NCBI GenBank assembly: GCA_964250755.1
Contig: CAXUHB010000011.1
Span: 46,464 to 110,463 of the forward strand
DNA length: 64,000 bases
Reading direction: 5' to 3'
Origin: DASWOJ01 sp964250755
GTDB taxonomy: Bacteria; Pseudomonadota; Alphaproteobacteria; Acetobacterales; Acetobacteraceae
Shown here: piece by piece, positions 24,974-32,477 of the stretch
Position numbering within the stretch: position 1 is the first letter of the stretch
How the letters are laid out: every line of letters starts with the position of its first letter
Made by a program: the position numbers and the translations under genes
Notes under the pieces: model-generated
Database searches by the model: none
The model's input: the letters and a program-made list of their open reading frames with translations, nothing else
Told to the model about the DNA's origin: nothing

Positions 24974-25903
24974 GTGTCCGGTATCGAACCCTCCCCGACC
25001 CCAGCCCCTTTCGCAAACGAACACTGGCGGGCCGCCATCCAGCATGAGGCGCACGTGGCTGAGCCGCCGCGCCAGGTGACGCAGCAGGAGTGGGAGCAGA
25101 CGCAGATCAGCGGCGACGTGTCCTACCTGGAGGCCGGGCCGCCGGACGGCGTGCCGGTCGTGTTCCTGCACGGCATCGGCGGTGGGGCGCGCAGCTTTCT
25201 GCCGCAGCTTGATGGGCTGCGCGATGCCTGGCGGGTGATCGCCTGGGACATGCCGGGGCATGGCGGGTCCACGCCGCTGGAGCTTGTCAGCGTGGACTCG
25301 CTGACGGCGGCGCTGGCGGGCTTCCTGCGGGAACTCGGTTTGGACCGCCCGGTGCTGGTGGGCCACAGCCTCGGCGGGATATTGGTGCAGCGGTTGCTGT
25401 CCCTGCAGCCGGATGCCGCCGAGGCCGTCGTGCTGGCGCAGACGAGCGCCGTGTTCGGCAGCGCCGACCCGGCCTGGGCGGAGGACTTCATCCGTACCCG
25501 GCTCGCCCCGCTGGATGCCGGGCACGGCATGATGGAACTTGCGCCGGGGCTGGTGGCGGAATTGGCCGGGGACGACCCGGACCCGGACGGCATGGCGCTG
25601 GCGCGCGAGTGCTTCGCGCGCACGCCGGACAGCACCTACCGGGACATGGTGCTGGCCTTGCCGGGCTTCGATCAGCGTGCAGCGCTGGCCGGCATCGGGG
25701 TGCCGGTGTTGGTCTTGGCGGGCAGCAAGGACTCCAACGCCCCGCCCACTGGAATGCGCCGCATGGCGGACCGCATCCCAGGGGCATCCTACGTAGAGCT
25801 GGCCGGGGCTGGACATTTGGCCCACCTGGAGCAGCCGACCGCATTTAATGCGGCGTTGCGGGGATTCCTGGGAGTGCTGAAGGGTTCAATCCCCGCCTCG
25901 TGA
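24974..25903 (+). CDS. Alpha/beta-hydrolase
   Basis: A 309-residue alpha/beta-hydrolase. The oxyanion region is VVFLHGIGGGARSF, the nucleophile Ser is in LVGHSLGGILVQRL, and the late catalytic His is in LAGAGHLAHLEQP. A plausible acid lies in LVLAGSKDSNAPP. The GTG at 24974 follows AAGGGG and was chosen over upstream in-frame codons. The first 45 residues are a non-conserved, Pro-rich extension. It resembles 3-oxoadipate enol-lactonase/haloperoxidase-type members, but there is no aromatic-pathway context next to it, so the substrate is left open. Confidence 0.82.
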   Translation: MSGIEPSPTPAPFANEHWRAAIQHEAHVAEPPRQVTQQEWEQTQISGDVSYLEAGPPDGVPVVFLHGIGGGARSFLPQLDGLRDAWRVIAWDMPGHGGSTPLELVSVDSLTAALAGFLRELGLDRPVLVGHSLGGILVQRLLSLQPDAAEAVVLAQTSAVFGSADPAWAEDFIRTRLAPLDAGHGMMELAPGLVAELAGDDPDPDGMALARECFARTPDSTYRDMVLALPGFDQRAALAGIGVPVLVLAGSKDSNAPPTGMRRMADRIPGASYVELAGAGHLAHLEQPTAFNAALRGFLGVLKGSIPAS

Positions 25904-25913
25904 CGGCCGCCGT

Positions 25914-25997
25914 TCACATCAGGAACGCGCCCACCAGCACCGCCGCCGCCAGCAGCGCCCGCGCCGCCTCTCCGGCAGGCGTGACCGCGACGCTCAC
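25914..25997 (-). CDS. Possible 27-residue hydrophobic peptide
   Basis: A GTG at 25997 overlaps the stop of the small secreted protein gene as GTGA, and the frame ends at TGA 25914-25916. The peptide reads VSVAVTPAGEAARALLAAAV then a short hydrophobic end LVGAFLM, compatible with one membrane segment. Support is limited to the four-base overlap and hydrophobic character. Confidence 0.25.
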   Translation of the reverse strand: MSVAVTPAGEAARALLAAAVLVGAFLM

Positions 25998-26218
25998 CGC
26001 CAATGGCCCGGTATGAAGCGGCCCCAACGGTTGTAGTGCGCCGGCACCCACAAGGGCGGGCGAGGGCCTGCATAGTATCCCGGCGCCGGAGGCGGCACGA
26101 ACACGACCGAGGCACGCCAGCCCGGACGCCAGCCCCAGCGGGTCCAGTAGGCATGGGCCGGCTGCGCCGTCCCGGCCGCCACGATCCCGATCACCGCTGC
26201 CACCGCCAACCGCATCAT
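25994..26218 (-). CDS. Small secreted Tyr/Trp/Pro-rich protein
   Basis: A 74-residue protein with a signal peptide (MMRLAVAAVIGIVAAG..AHA) and a mature part rich in Trp, Arg, Pro and Tyr (YWTRWGWRPGWRASV, PPPAPGYYAGPRPP, HYNRWGRFIPGHWR). The pattern resembles short YXWxP/GHWR-type proteins common in alphaproteobacterial envelopes, with no known activity. GGAGG precedes the double ATG at 26218/26215. Its stop overlaps a possible 27-residue hydrophobic peptide. It is a single gene read away from lpxD, with a long structured leader region upstream. Confidence 0.65.
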   Translation of the reverse strand: MMRLAVAAVIGIVAAGTAQPAHAYWTRWGWRPGWRASVVFVPPPAPGYYAGPRPPLWVPAHYNRWGRFIPGHWR

Positions 26219-26713
26219 TGCACCGGCCTCCCTGCCATCAACAGAGGCCATTCTACTGCCCGCGTGTTGCAGCGGGATGTCCCGAATGTAACGAAGGTTG
26301 ATCCGCTGGCGCCTGGCCCGGGGGGCTTACCCATCCCGTGTCGGCGTCCCGATCCTGCCGGGCGCGCATCCGCCCGGGATCGGCACCCCGACGCCACCAT
26401 GATTGCGGCCGGTCTCCGACCGGGACCGCTGCCCCGGCCGCAGCAGGCCGTCATGTCCGGCGCCGCTCCGGGCCAAGCTGTTGCCCCGCGCGGCATGCCC
26501 CTGCCATCCCCTGCAGGCGCGGAAATGCTGGCGATGCTACCCTCAAGCCGATGCGGGCAGGCCGCCTGCAAGGTGCGGGTGCCGTCGGGCAGATCCCCCC
26601 CGCCGTCCGGCAGCGGCCCCGCTTCAGGTAGGCGCAACCTCCGTTCAGGCCGGTGCGCGCCGGGAGGGGAGTGGTGTCCCGCCGCTGTCATCTGCCCAGC
26701 TCCGCAAAGCGCG
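26219..26713. other. Non-coding 495-base stretch with a strong stem-loop
   Basis: No convincing gene is seen here. Its main feature is an inverted repeat at 26343-26395: GGCGTC/GACGCC, CCGATC/GATCGG and CCGGGCG/CGCCCGG pair in nested order around a short loop. It lies upstream of the small secreted protein gene and downstream of lpxD. It could be a terminator for lpxD, a 5' leader structure or an unrecognised RNA. Confidence 0.45.
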
Positions 26714-27733
26714 TCAGCCCCGGCGGCTGAGCCGCTTCAGGGTCGCCACCTGCCGCCAGAATGCACCGATCGGCTGCGCCGGGCTGCCCAGCACAACGGC
26801 TTTGTCCTCCAAGTCGGAAATCACCCCGGCCTGCGCGCCGATCCGCACCCCGCTGCCGATCCGCAGGTGCTCGGACATGCCGACCTGCCCGCCCATCTGC
26901 ACGAAGTCCCCGACTTCGACCGAGCCGCTGATGGCCACGTGCGCCGCGAAGGCGCAGCAGCGGCCGACATGGACGTTGTGGGCGATCTGCACGCCGTTAT
27001 CCAGCCGCGTCCCCGCCCCCAGCACGGTGTCCCGGGTGGAGCCGCGGTCCACCGTGGCGTTCGCCCCGACCTCCACGTCATCCCCGATCAGCACGCGCCC
27101 CAGTTGCGGCACCGTCTGGAACCCGGCCTCCGAGATGGCGAAGCCGAACCCTTCCTGTCCGATGCGCGCGCCGGGGTAGATGTAGACGCGCGCGCCCAGG
27201 ACGGCGTGGGTCACGGTGGCGTTGGCACCTATGCGGCAGTCCTCGCCCAGCACCACGCCGCGGCCGATCACGGCGCACGGCCCGATCACGCACCCGGCCC
27301 CGATCTCCGCCCCGTCCCCCACCACCGCCATCGGCCCGACCTCCGCCGAGGGATGGACCGCAGCGTCCGGATGGACGTGCGCGGCGGGATGCACGCCCAC
27401 CCGGGCCACGGCCTCCGGATGGAACAGCCCGGCCGCCCGTGCCCAGCCGAAATGCGGGTTGCGCGTCACCAGCGCGATCGTCGCGGCCGGCACCTGCGCC
27501 GCCAGGTCGGGCGCGACGATCACGGCCCCGGCTTGGGTGGCCGACAGCGCCGCCACGTGCCGGGCATGACCGATGAAGGCCAGGTCCTCCGGACCCGCGC
27601 CGTGCAGGCCTGCGACGCCGCGCAGCGTGACCGTCCGCTCCGGCATTGGCGCTCCGATCAGCGCCGCGATCTCAGCCACGTCATGCGGGCCGGTATGGGC
27701 GAAAAACCTGGGATGCCCGACATCGTTCCGCAT
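26714..27733 (-). CDS. lpxD: UDP-3-O-acylglucosamine N-acyltransferase
   Basis: A 339-residue enzyme of lipid A synthesis that transfers a 3-hydroxyacyl chain from acyl carrier protein to the amino group of UDP-3-O-acyl-glucosamine. An N-terminal uridine-binding domain (about residues 1-100) is followed by a left-handed beta-helix of hexapeptide repeats (VGVHPAAHVHPDAAVHPSAE, IGAGCVIGPCAVIGRG). The catalytic His is in DNGVQIAHNVHVG. Length is typical. The ATG at 27733 was chosen at the conserved N-terminus. It is alone here, not in the usual bamA-lpxD-fabZ-lpxA cluster, so it may be a second copy or a relocated gene. Confidence 0.93.
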   Translation of the reverse strand: MRNDVGHPRFFAHTGPHDVAEIAALIGAPMPERTVTLRGVAGLHGAGPEDLAFIGHARHVAALSATQAGAVIVAPDLAAQVPAATIALVTRNPHFGWARAAGLFHPEAVARVGVHPAAHVHPDAAVHPSAEVGPMAVVGDGAEIGAGCVIGPCAVIGRGVVLGEDCRIGANATVTHAVLGARVYIYPGARIGQEGFGFAISEAGFQTVPQLGRVLIGDDVEVGANATVDRGSTRDTVLGAGTRLDNGVQIAHNVHVGRCCAFAAHVAISGSVEVGDFVQMGGQVGMSEHLRIGSGVRIGAQAGVISDLEDKAVVLGSPAQPIGAFWRQVATLKRLSRRG

Positions 27734-27850
27734 GGCACGCCTCTGTGTTGCAGGGTGGACAGTCGCACGGTGCGGGGACGCGCGGCAATGTCCGCGTCTG
27801 GCCAGTCCGCGTCTGGCCAGCCCGCCACGCGTCTGCGAAGCTGCCCGGCG

Positions 27851-28588
27851 ATGATCCCCGTTCCCGCCCGCCTTGGCGCCGTCGTGGCCCTGCACCGCTA
27901 TCCCGTGAAGTCCATGCAGGCCGACCCCTTGCAGGAGGCCGAGCTGTTTTGGACCGGCATCCATGGGGACCGGCAGCATGCCTTCGTGAAGGCCGACAAT
28001 GCCACGGCCTTCCCCTGGCTGACCGGGCGCGACCTGCCGGCGCTGGTGCTGCACCGGGCGCGCTACGCCGACCCGGCGGACCCGCGCCGCTCGCGCGTAG
28101 AAGTCACCACGCCGGACGGCGCGGCGTTCGACCTGGCCGATGCCGCGTTGGCGGCGCGGCTGGCCGAGGCCGCTGGGCATCCCATCCGCCTGCTGCAGAC
28201 CGGGCGCGGCGCCTACGACGCGATGCCGGTCTCCGTGCTGGCCACCACCACCGCAGACGCCATTGACAAGTCGCACGGCAGCCCGGTCGGACTGGACCGC
28301 TTCCGCGCCAACATCATCGTCCAGCCCGACGACCCCAACCAAACCGACGCGGACTGGTGCGGCCGGACGATGCTGTTCGGCGATGGCCCGGACGCGCCGG
28401 CGCTGAGCCTGGACTGGGCTATCCCGCGCTGCGCCATGGTCGCCATTGACGCATTGACGGCAGCCAAGGACCCTGCGGTGCTGCGCACCGTCGTGCAGCG
28501 CTTCGGCAACCGCGTCGGCATGTACTGCGCAGTCCACCGGCCCGGCACCATCCGCGTCGGCGACCGGGTGCGCCTGGCCGCCCCCTGA
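27851..28588 (+). CDS. MOSC-domain protein
   Basis: A 245-residue protein with an N-terminal beta-barrel MOSC_N part (VVALHRYPVKSMQADPL) and a C-terminal MOSC domain (GLDRFRANIIVQPDD, VGMYCAVHRPGTIRVGDRV). The late Cys in VGMYC fits the conserved Cys used to carry sulfur or bind the molybdenum cofactor. Such proteins transfer sulfide to metal centres or act as molybdenum-cofactor reductases (YcbX/MARC type). The ATG at 27851 starts the conserved part. The stop overlaps the MFS gene start (TGATG), so the two are translated together. Confidence 0.85.
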   Translation: MIPVPARLGAVVALHRYPVKSMQADPLQEAELFWTGIHGDRQHAFVKADNATAFPWLTGRDLPALVLHRARYADPADPRRSRVEVTTPDGAAFDLADAALAARLAEAAGHPIRLLQTGRGAYDAMPVSVLATTTADAIDKSHGSPVGLDRFRANIIVQPDDPNQTDADWCGRTMLFGDGPDAPALSLDWAIPRCAMVAIDALTAAKDPAVLRTVVQRFGNRVGMYCAVHRPGTIRVGDRVRLAAP

Positions 28589-29757
28589 TGCGCCCCTACC
28601 GTCGTGCTGACCCGCTGCCGCGCTTCATGCTGTTGTATGGCGCGCTGTTCGCCGGCTTCGGCGCGGCGTCCCCGTTCCTGCCGAGCCTGCTGGTGCAGCG
28701 GGGGCTGAGCGCCTCCGGCATCGGCATCGTCCTGGCCGCGGGCACTGCGATCCGGCTGCTGGCGGGGCCGCTCGGGTGCCGCGTCGCGGACCGGCTGGGG
28801 CAGCGGCGGCAGGTGCTGGCGGCGCTGACTGCCGCCGCCGCCGCCGGAGGGCTGGGCTACCTGCTGCCCGGTATCTGGCCGACGCTGCTGCTGGTGTCTG
28901 TCCTGCACGCGGCGCTGCTGGCGCCGCTGGTGCCCTTGGCGGACGCCCTTGCGGTGGAGGCGGCGCCGGAACGCTATGGCTGGATACGCGGCGCCGGGTC
29001 GGCGGCTTTCATCCTGGGCACCAACCTGGCTGGGCAGGCAGTGGCGCACCTCGGCCTCGCCAGCGTGCTGTTCCTCAACGCGGGGCTGGTGGCCCTGGCC
29101 GCCCTGGCGGCGCTGGCCGTACCCGACGCGGTTGCCGAGCCGGCGCCCCCCGGCCCGCGCGGCAGCCCGCTGGCGCTGCTGCGTCTGCCCGGCTTCGCCC
29201 GCCTGATGGGGGTTGCCGCGCTGATCGGCGGCAGCCACGCCCTGCATGACGGGTTCGAGGTGCTGCGCTGGGCCGAGGCCGGCATCGGCCCGGAAACGGC
29301 GGGGCTGCTGTGGTCGGAGGCCGTGCTGGCGGAAGTCGTGGTGTTCACCCTCGTCGGCCCGCCGCTGCTGCGCCGGGTCGGCCCGCGCGGGGCGGCGCTG
29401 CTGGCGGCAGGGGCGGGCATGGTGCGCTGGGGCGTCACCGCCGTCACCGCCGCGGTGCCGGCGATGGCGCTTGTGGAGCCGCTGCACGGCCTGACCTTCG
29501 CGCTGCTGCACCTGGCCTGCATGCGCATGCTGGCCGACCTTGTGCCCCCGCCCCTGGCCGCGACGGCGCAGGCGGCCTACGGCACCGTGGCGGTGGGCGC
29601 CACGTCGGCGCTGCTGACGCTGGTGTCCGGGCCGCTGTACGGACAGTTCGGCGCCGGGGCGTTCTGGGGCATGGCGGCGCTGTGCGCGGCGGCGGTGCCG
29701 GTGGCGGCCGGGCTGCGGACGCCGGTGCGGCGCGAGGTCGCGGACGTGTTCGATTAG
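28588..29757 (+). CDS. MFS transporter (MFS_1-like)
   Basis: A 389-residue major-facilitator carrier with about twelve hydrophobic segments. The first is FMLLYGALFAGFGAASPFLP, followed by the loop-2/3 motif GCRVADRLGQRRQVL (G-x3-D-R-x-G-x-R-R/K). The N-terminal pattern is that of the PPP family/3-phenylpropionate-type MFS_1-like proteins, so the cargo may be an aromatic acid or sugar, but this is weak. It is coupled to the MOSC gene by a TGATG overlap. It ends 31 bases before a sigma-54 promoter that begins the next operon. Confidence 0.82.
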   Translation: MRPYRRADPLPRFMLLYGALFAGFGAASPFLPSLLVQRGLSASGIGIVLAAGTAIRLLAGPLGCRVADRLGQRRQVLAALTAAAAAGGLGYLLPGIWPTLLLVSVLHAALLAPLVPLADALAVEAAPERYGWIRGAGSAAFILGTNLAGQAVAHLGLASVLFLNAGLVALAALAALAVPDAVAEPAPPGPRGSPLALLRLPGFARLMGVAALIGGSHALHDGFEVLRWAEAGIGPETAGLLWSEAVLAEVVVFTLVGPPLLRRVGPRGAALLAAGAGMVRWGVTAVTAAVPAMALVEPLHGLTFALLHLACMRMLADLVPPPLAATAQAAYGTVAVGATSALLTLVSGPLYGQFGAGAFWGMAALCAAAVPVAAGLRTPVRREVADVFD

Positions 29758-29788
29758 AGGCCTGCCTCGTGCCCGGCCTTGTCATGGC

Positions 29789-29805
29789 CTGGCACGCACT
29801 TTGCT
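29789..29805 (+). promoter_or_regulatory. Sigma-54 (-24/-12) promoter for the amino-acid ABC operon
   Basis: CTGGCACGCACTTTGCT is a perfect match to the sigma-54 consensus (YTGGCACG-N4-TTGCW), with GG at 29791-29792 and GC at 29803-29804 exactly ten bases apart. Transcription would start near 29817, about 54 bases before the ATG of the binding-protein gene. Nitrogen-responsive NtrC control is the likely reason for a polar amino-acid transporter. No upstream activator site was identified. Confidence 0.7.
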
Positions 29806-29870
29806 CTGCCCAAACCGGCGCGGCTATGTGAACCTTGCTCGCCAGCACGCCAGCAGAGGATACCAGCGAC

Positions 29871-30722
29871 ATGCGCACCAGGACGGCACTCGGACTCATC
29901 GCAGCCCTCATGCTGGGCACCGCCGCCCACGCCAAGGAGTGGACCAAGCTCCGCATCGCCACCGAGGGCGCGTTCCCGCCCTACAACATGACCGGCCCCG
30001 ACGGGAAGCTATCGGGCTTCGAGATTGACTTGGCCGCCGACCTGTGCCGCCGCATGAAGGTCGAGTGCGAGGTCGTCGCCCAGAACTGGGACGGCATCCT
30101 GCCCGGTCTGAACGCCGGCAAGTACGACGCCATCATCGCCGCAATGAGCATCACACCCAAGCGCATGGAGGTCATCAGCTTTTCCATCCCCTATGTCGCC
30201 AGCCCCACGGTGTTCGCCACGACGAAGGGCAGCGGCCTGGCCGGCCTGCCCGGCGACGGCGTGCGGCTGGACCTGGGCGACACCGCCGTGGCCAAGCCCG
30301 CCATGGACGCGCTGCGCGCCAAGCTGCGCGGCAAGGTCGTCGGCGTGCAGGTCAGCACCATCCAGGCCGACCTGCTGAACACCTACTTCAAGGGCGACGT
30401 GGACATCCGGACCTACAAGACCGCCGAGGAGTTCTTCCTGGACCTGGCTGCCGGGCGGGTGGACGCCGTGCTGGGCGCCGCCGCGCTGATCCAGGGCGCG
30501 ATGGACACGCCGGACGGCAAGAACCTCGTGCTGACCGGCCCGCTGTTCGGCGGCGGTCCCATCGGCATCGGCTCCGGCATCGGGCTGCGCAAGACCGACC
30601 CCGAGCTGAAGGAGATGCTCGACACCGCCATCAAGGCGTCGGCCGCGGATGGCACCTTGGGGCGGCTGACGATGCAGTGGTTCAAGATTGACCTGGTGCC
30701 GCCGGCGCTGAAGCCGCAGTAG
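29871..30722 (+). CDS. Polar amino-acid ABC transporter binding protein
   Basis: A 283-residue periplasmic binding protein of family 3 (HisJ/ArgT/GlnH type). The signal peptide is about residues 1-21 (MRTRTALGLIAALMLGTAAHA). The mature start LRIATEGAFPPYNMTGPDG is diagnostic, followed by GFEIDLAADLCRRM, WDGILPGLNAGKYDAIIAAM and the domain-crossing TPKRMEVISFS. These residues fit lysine/arginine/ornithine or opine binders. ATG 29871 has AGAGGA upstream. It is first in an operon with two permease genes behind a sigma-54 promoter. Confidence 0.9.
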   Translation: MRTRTALGLIAALMLGTAAHAKEWTKLRIATEGAFPPYNMTGPDGKLSGFEIDLAADLCRRMKVECEVVAQNWDGILPGLNAGKYDAIIAAMSITPKRMEVISFSIPYVASPTVFATTKGSGLAGLPGDGVRLDLGDTAVAKPAMDALRAKLRGKVVGVQVSTIQADLLNTYFKGDVDIRTYKTAEEFFLDLAAGRVDAVLGAAALIQGAMDTPDGKNLVLTGPLFGGGPIGIGSGIGLRKTDPELKEMLDTAIKASAADGTLGRLTMQWFKIDLVPPALKPQ

Positions 30723-30744
30723 GCCAGACCCGGGATAAACCGGG

Positions 30745-31488
30745 ATGGACCTCTCGGCGCTCCCGCTGCTCGGCTTCGGGCCGGGCGGCTGGGGTGGGCC
30801 GCTGCTGCGCGCGGCGGGCACGACGGTGCTGGTATCCGTGACGGCGTTCCTGCTCGGCCTGCTGCTGGGCGCTTTGGGGGCCTGGGCCAAGCTGTCGCGC
30901 TCGCGCATCGCGGCTGGGCTGGCCACGGCATACACCACGGTCCTGCGCGGCGTGCCCGACCTGCTGGTGATCTACCTGTTCTACTTCGGCGGCAGCCAGG
31001 TGCTGACCGGCATCGGTCGGCTGTTCGGCGGCGAGGGCTTCGTGGGGCTGAGCGGCTTCGCCGCCGGGGCGCTCGCGGTGGCCGTGGTGTCCGGCGCCTA
31101 CCAGACCGAGGTGCTGCGCGCCGCCATCCTCGCCATCCCGCGCGGCCAGTCGGAGGCCGGGCGCGCCCTGGGCCTCCGCCCCGGCCTGGTTGTGCGCCTG
31201 GTGCTGGCGCCGCAGGTGCTGCGCGTGGCGCTCCCCGGACTAGGCAACGTCTGGCAGATGGTGGTGAAGGAATCTGCCCTGGTCAGCGTGACCGGCCTGG
31301 TAGAGCTGATGCGCCAGGTCGGCATCGCCGCCGGCTCCACCCGACGCCCCTTCGAGTTCTACCTGACCGGCGCCGCCATCTACCTGGCGCTGACCACCGT
31401 GTCCGGCCTGGCCTTCGCTTGGATGGAGCGGCGGTCGGAGCGTGGAGCGGCCCGCATCGCCCCTGCAACGTCCGGACGCCCCGCCTGA
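30745..31488 (+). CDS. ABC transporter permease, HisQ-like
   Basis: A 247-residue inner-membrane permease with about five membrane segments. The EAA loop that contacts the ATPase is visible as SEAGRALGLRPGLVVRLVLAP. The segment YTTVLRGVPDLLVIYLFYF is typical of the HisQM/GlnP family. It lies 22 bases after the binding-protein stop, and its own stop overlaps the second permease start (TGATG). It would form a heterodimer with the next protein. Confidence 0.9.
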   Translation: MDLSALPLLGFGPGGWGGPLLRAAGTTVLVSVTAFLLGLLLGALGAWAKLSRSRIAAGLATAYTTVLRGVPDLLVIYLFYFGGSQVLTGIGRLFGGEGFVGLSGFAAGALAVAVVSGAYQTEVLRAAILAIPRGQSEAGRALGLRPGLVVRLVLAPQVLRVALPGLGNVWQMVVKESALVSVTGLVELMRQVGIAAGSTRRPFEFYLTGAAIYLALTTVSGLAFAWMERRSERGAARIAPATSGRPA

Positions 31489-32168
31489 TGCTGCCCGACC
31501 TGCCCTTCCTGGGAGAGGTCATGGCGCGGCTGCTGCCGGGCCTGCCGCTGACCTTGCTTTTGGCCGGAATGTCGGTCGGCATTGGCGCGGTGCTGGCGCT
31601 GGGACTGGCGCTGCTGCGGGGCACGTCCCGGATCGGGGCGGCGCTGGTGGGGATTTACGTGTTCGTGCTGCGGGGCTCGCCGCTGCTGGTGCAGCTGTTC
31701 CTGATCTACTACGGCCTCAGCCAGTTCCCTTCGGTGCGCGGCTCGGCCCTGTGGCCGTTCCTGCGCCAGCCCTTCTGGTGCGCCATCCTGGCCCTGAGCC
31801 TGAACACCGCCGCCTATGGGTCCGAGGTCATTCGCGGCGGCCTGCGCGCCGTGCCGCCCGGCCCGGTCGAGGCCGCCCGCGCCCTTGGCCTGTCCGGCGT
31901 GCGCTTGTACGGCTTGGTCGTCCTGCCGCTGGCCCTGCGCCGGGCGCTGCCGGCCTACGGCAACGAGGTCGTCATCATGGTGAAGTCCACGGCCCTGGCC
32001 AGCGTCGTGACCCTGATGGAGCTGACCGGCATCGCCCACGACATCATCGGCGAGACCTTCCGCGCGTTCGAGGTGTTCCTGTGCGCCGGGGCGATCTACC
32101 TGGCGCTGAACAGCCTGATCGCGCGGGGCGTGTCGCTGCTGGAGCGGCGGCTGTCGCCGGGGGTGTAG
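31488..32168 (+). CDS. ABC transporter permease, HisM-like
   Basis: A 226-residue inner-membrane permease paired with the upstream one. The family segments VFVLRGSPLLVQLFLIYYG and the EAA loop VEAARALGLSGVRLYGLVVLP are clear. The start ATG at 31488 overlaps the preceding stop. No ATP-binding subunit follows; the next 300 bases are non-coding on this strand. The operon must therefore share an ATPase encoded elsewhere, or has lost it. Confidence 0.9.
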   Translation: MLPDLPFLGEVMARLLPGLPLTLLLAGMSVGIGAVLALGLALLRGTSRIGAALVGIYVFVLRGSPLLVQLFLIYYGLSQFPSVRGSALWPFLRQPFWCAILALSLNTAAYGSEVIRGGLRAVPPGPVEAARALGLSGVRLYGLVVLPLALRRALPAYGNEVVIMVKSTALASVVTLMELTGIAHDIIGETFRAFEVFLCAGAIYLALNSLIARGVSLLERRLSPGV

Positions 32169-32252
32169 GGCGGGGCTGCTGGACAACTTGGGACACAGAG
32201 GCTCGTCCGCGGCAGAACTCCTGGGCCATTGCCCCCCGGCACCGCCAAAGCC

Positions 32253-32408
32253 TCAGCGGCTCTCGCCTTCTGCGATGAGCATTGCTCCCAATTCCAAGAC
32301 CCTGACGTAGTCAGGATTGTCCTTGAGGGCTTTGCCCCAAAATGTCTGCAACGCCGAGTGCAGTTCAATCTCCTGCTCGACCCGCCCGGGGAACCTGTCC
32401 CTGCCGCC
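32253..32408 (-). pseudogene. Possible C-terminal gene remnant
   Basis: On the minus strand an open frame follows a TGA at 32409-32411 and ends at TGA 32253-32255. It reads like the end of a globular protein (RFPGRVEQEIELHSALQ, FWGKALKDNPDYVRVLELGA) but has no start codon. It lies about 70 bases after the sugar-kinase stop, in a 309-base stretch with no other gene (32169-32477). It may be a decayed third gene of that operon. I do not recognise the family. Confidence 0.25.
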
Positions 32409-32477
32409 TCACGCCTGCCGCGTTCAAAGCACTCCGGTTCCAGAGCTGGACGCAGACGGGTTGTGAGGCAGCCGGAC

